In this document: positions 63,113 through 64,000 of the stretch, piece after piece
How positions within the stretch are numbered: the first letter of the stretch is position 1
Layout: the number at the start of each line of letters is the position of its first letter
Source of the DNA: Cellvibrionaceae bacterium
GTDB taxonomy: Bacteria > Pseudomonadota > Gammaproteobacteria > Pseudomonadales > Cellvibrionaceae
Assembly (NCBI GenBank): GCA_021151695.1
Contig: JAGKWU010000003.1
Location: forward strand, 1 to 64,000
Direction: 5' to 3'
Length of the DNA stretch: 64,000 nucleotides
The notes under the pieces: model-generated
What the model was told of the DNA's origin: nothing
Seen by the model: the letters and a program-made list of their open reading frames with translations, nothing else
Database searches by the model: none
Made by a program: the position numbers and the translations under genes

Positions 63113-64000
63113 ATGAAAGCCACCATTAAAGATGTTGCCAAACTTGCCGGAGTTTCCTTCAAAACCGTGTCACGCGTCATCAACAAAGAGGGAACCGTCG
63201 GGCAGGATTTGCAAGACAAGGTAATGAAGGCAGTTAAAGAGCTCAACTACCAACCCAATTTATCAGCGCGACTATTGCGCGGTGCGGCCTCATCGATTGG
63301 CTTTATTTACGACAACCCCAACAGCAACTACGTGATCGATATGCAGCGCGGCATTTTGGGCGAATGCCATCGCCAGGGTTACGAATTGGTTATTCACCCC
63401 TGCGATGCAAAATCCAAAACTATCATCGATGAAATCCTCGGCATGGTGGATCGCAGCCGCGTGGGCGGGCTGGTGCTAACACCTCCGGTGTCGGAAATGC
63501 CCGATGTGCTGAGCGCACTCAACAAGCGCAAACTCAAGTATGTGCGCATTTTGTCGGGAGCCAATCCGCCAGACAGCCACTCCCCTTGCGTGTTTATCGA
63601 TGACCGTACCGCTGCCTATAAAATTACCCAATACCTGATCGACCTGGGCCACAAATCCATTGCCTTTCTGGGCGGGGATGAAGCGCATAAATCCAGTACC
63701 GAGCGTTTGGAAGGTTACAAAGCTGCACTTAAAGACAACAAAATTACCATCGATAAAAAATTAATTATCGGCGGCGAATACTCTTTTGAATCAGGTGTAA
63801 AACGTACGCGTTTTTTGCTCGGCGGCGCCGCTAAACCGACGGCAGTTTTTGCCTGTAACGACGAGATAGCCGCGGGCACCCTTTTCGCCGCGCGTATCCA
63901 GGGCATAGACGTGCCCCAGCAACTTTCTATCGTAGGTTTTGAGGATTCACCTTTCTCCCGCCAGGCCTGGCCAAACCTTACAACCGCACAACAACCGATT
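63113..64000 (+). CDS. LacI-family transcriptional regulator, 3' end missing
   Basis: The frame is open from ATG 63113 to the right edge, 296 codons, no stop; only about 40 residues are missing. The N terminus ATIKDVAKLAGVSFKTVSRVIN is a typical LacI helix-turn-helix, followed by the hinge helix QPNLSARLLRG (ordinary members end in a hinge with SARxLR). The periplasmic-binding-like effector domain follows (SIGFIYDNPNSNYVIDMQRGILGEC, FACNDEIAAGTLFAARIQG, LSIVGFEDSPFS). The effector is probably a sugar. It is divergent from the secreted propeller protein. Confidence 0.93.
   Translation, partial: MKATIKDVAKLAGVSFKTVSRVINKEGTVGQDLQDKVMKAVKELNYQPNLSARLLRGAASSIGFIYDNPNSNYVIDMQRGILGECHRQGYELVIHPCDAKSKTIIDEILGMVDRSRVGGLVLTPPVSEMPDVLSALNKRKLKYVRILSGANPPDSHSPCVFIDDRTAAYKITQYLIDLGHKSIAFLGGDEAHKSSTERLEGYKAALKDNKITIDKKLIIGGEYSFESGVKRTRFLLGGAAKPTAVFACNDEIAAGTLFAARIQGIDVPQQLSIVGFEDSPFSRQAWPNLTTAQQPI

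Overview
The window reads as a chromosomal stretch of a free-living gammaproteobacterium, most likely a relative of Cellvibrio (Cellvibrionaceae) or a nearby Pseudomonas-like lineage. This is inferred from gene order: pilA / pilB-pilC-pilD-coaE-yacG facing mutT(thiE)-argJ-secA, an M23 peptidase and lpxC, followed by a complete division and cell wall (dcw) cluster. It is further supported by a glycan-type propeller sensor and a LacI regulator at the right edge. No composition or database test was run.

Layout. 1-6.2 kb: the 5' part of a membrane glycosyltransferase-like gene, the type IV pilin pilA with a sigma-54 type promoter, and divergent pilBCD-coaE-yacG. 6.2-12.2 kb (minus strand): a Nudix/thiamine-phosphate-synthase-like fusion, argJ, secA and a LytM peptidase. 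12.4-31.2 kb (minus strand): lpxC, ftsZ, ftsA, ftsQ, ddlB, murC, murG, ftsW, murD, mraY, murF, murE, ftsI, ftsL, rsmH, mraZ, read from a promoter followed by four 10-bp-spaced MraZ boxes. 31.2-36 kb: a DUF4337 membrane protein, RNase P RNA, a TonB-dependent receptor and a small outer membrane beta-barrel protein, set between mraZ and rsmI. 36-41 kb: rsmI, divergent from lpoA-yraN-diaA-dolP, then lemA and an M48 peptidase with a TerB-like tail. 43-49 kb: an aminotransferase, a YbaK-like protein, dinB with a LexA box, a histone-H1-like repetitive protein and a PilZ protein. 49-57 kb: a cNMP-domain protein, a secreted chalcone-isomerase-like/TonB fusion, prfC, a MATE transporter, a small exported protein and motA-motB. 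57-64 kb: a DUF1244 protein, a 1517-residue hybrid sensor kinase ending in a GGEEF diguanylate cyclase, a secreted beta-propeller protein and the first part of a LacI-family regulator.

The genes fall into functional groups. Peptidoglycan precursor synthesis and septation (dcw, LpoA, M23 factor) are together, as are envelope assembly and quality control (LpxC, SecA, DolP, LemA/M48). Surface motility (type IV pili) and flagellar motility (MotAB) sit in the same window as c-di-GMP production (GGEEF) and sensing (PilZ).

Most of the window is conserved core genome, and I do not see a self-contained defence island, prophage, CRISPR array or biosynthetic cluster. The least ordinary items are the chalcone-isomerase/TonB fusion with a cleavable signal peptide, the LemA/M48-TerB pair, FtsQ with a long N-terminal extension, the sensor kinase-diguanylate cyclase fusion, the lysine/alanine repeat protein with an AT-hook-like tail, and several palindromic or hairpin elements. 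Start sites were moved from the longest possible reading frame wherever a ribosome binding site or family length argued for it.
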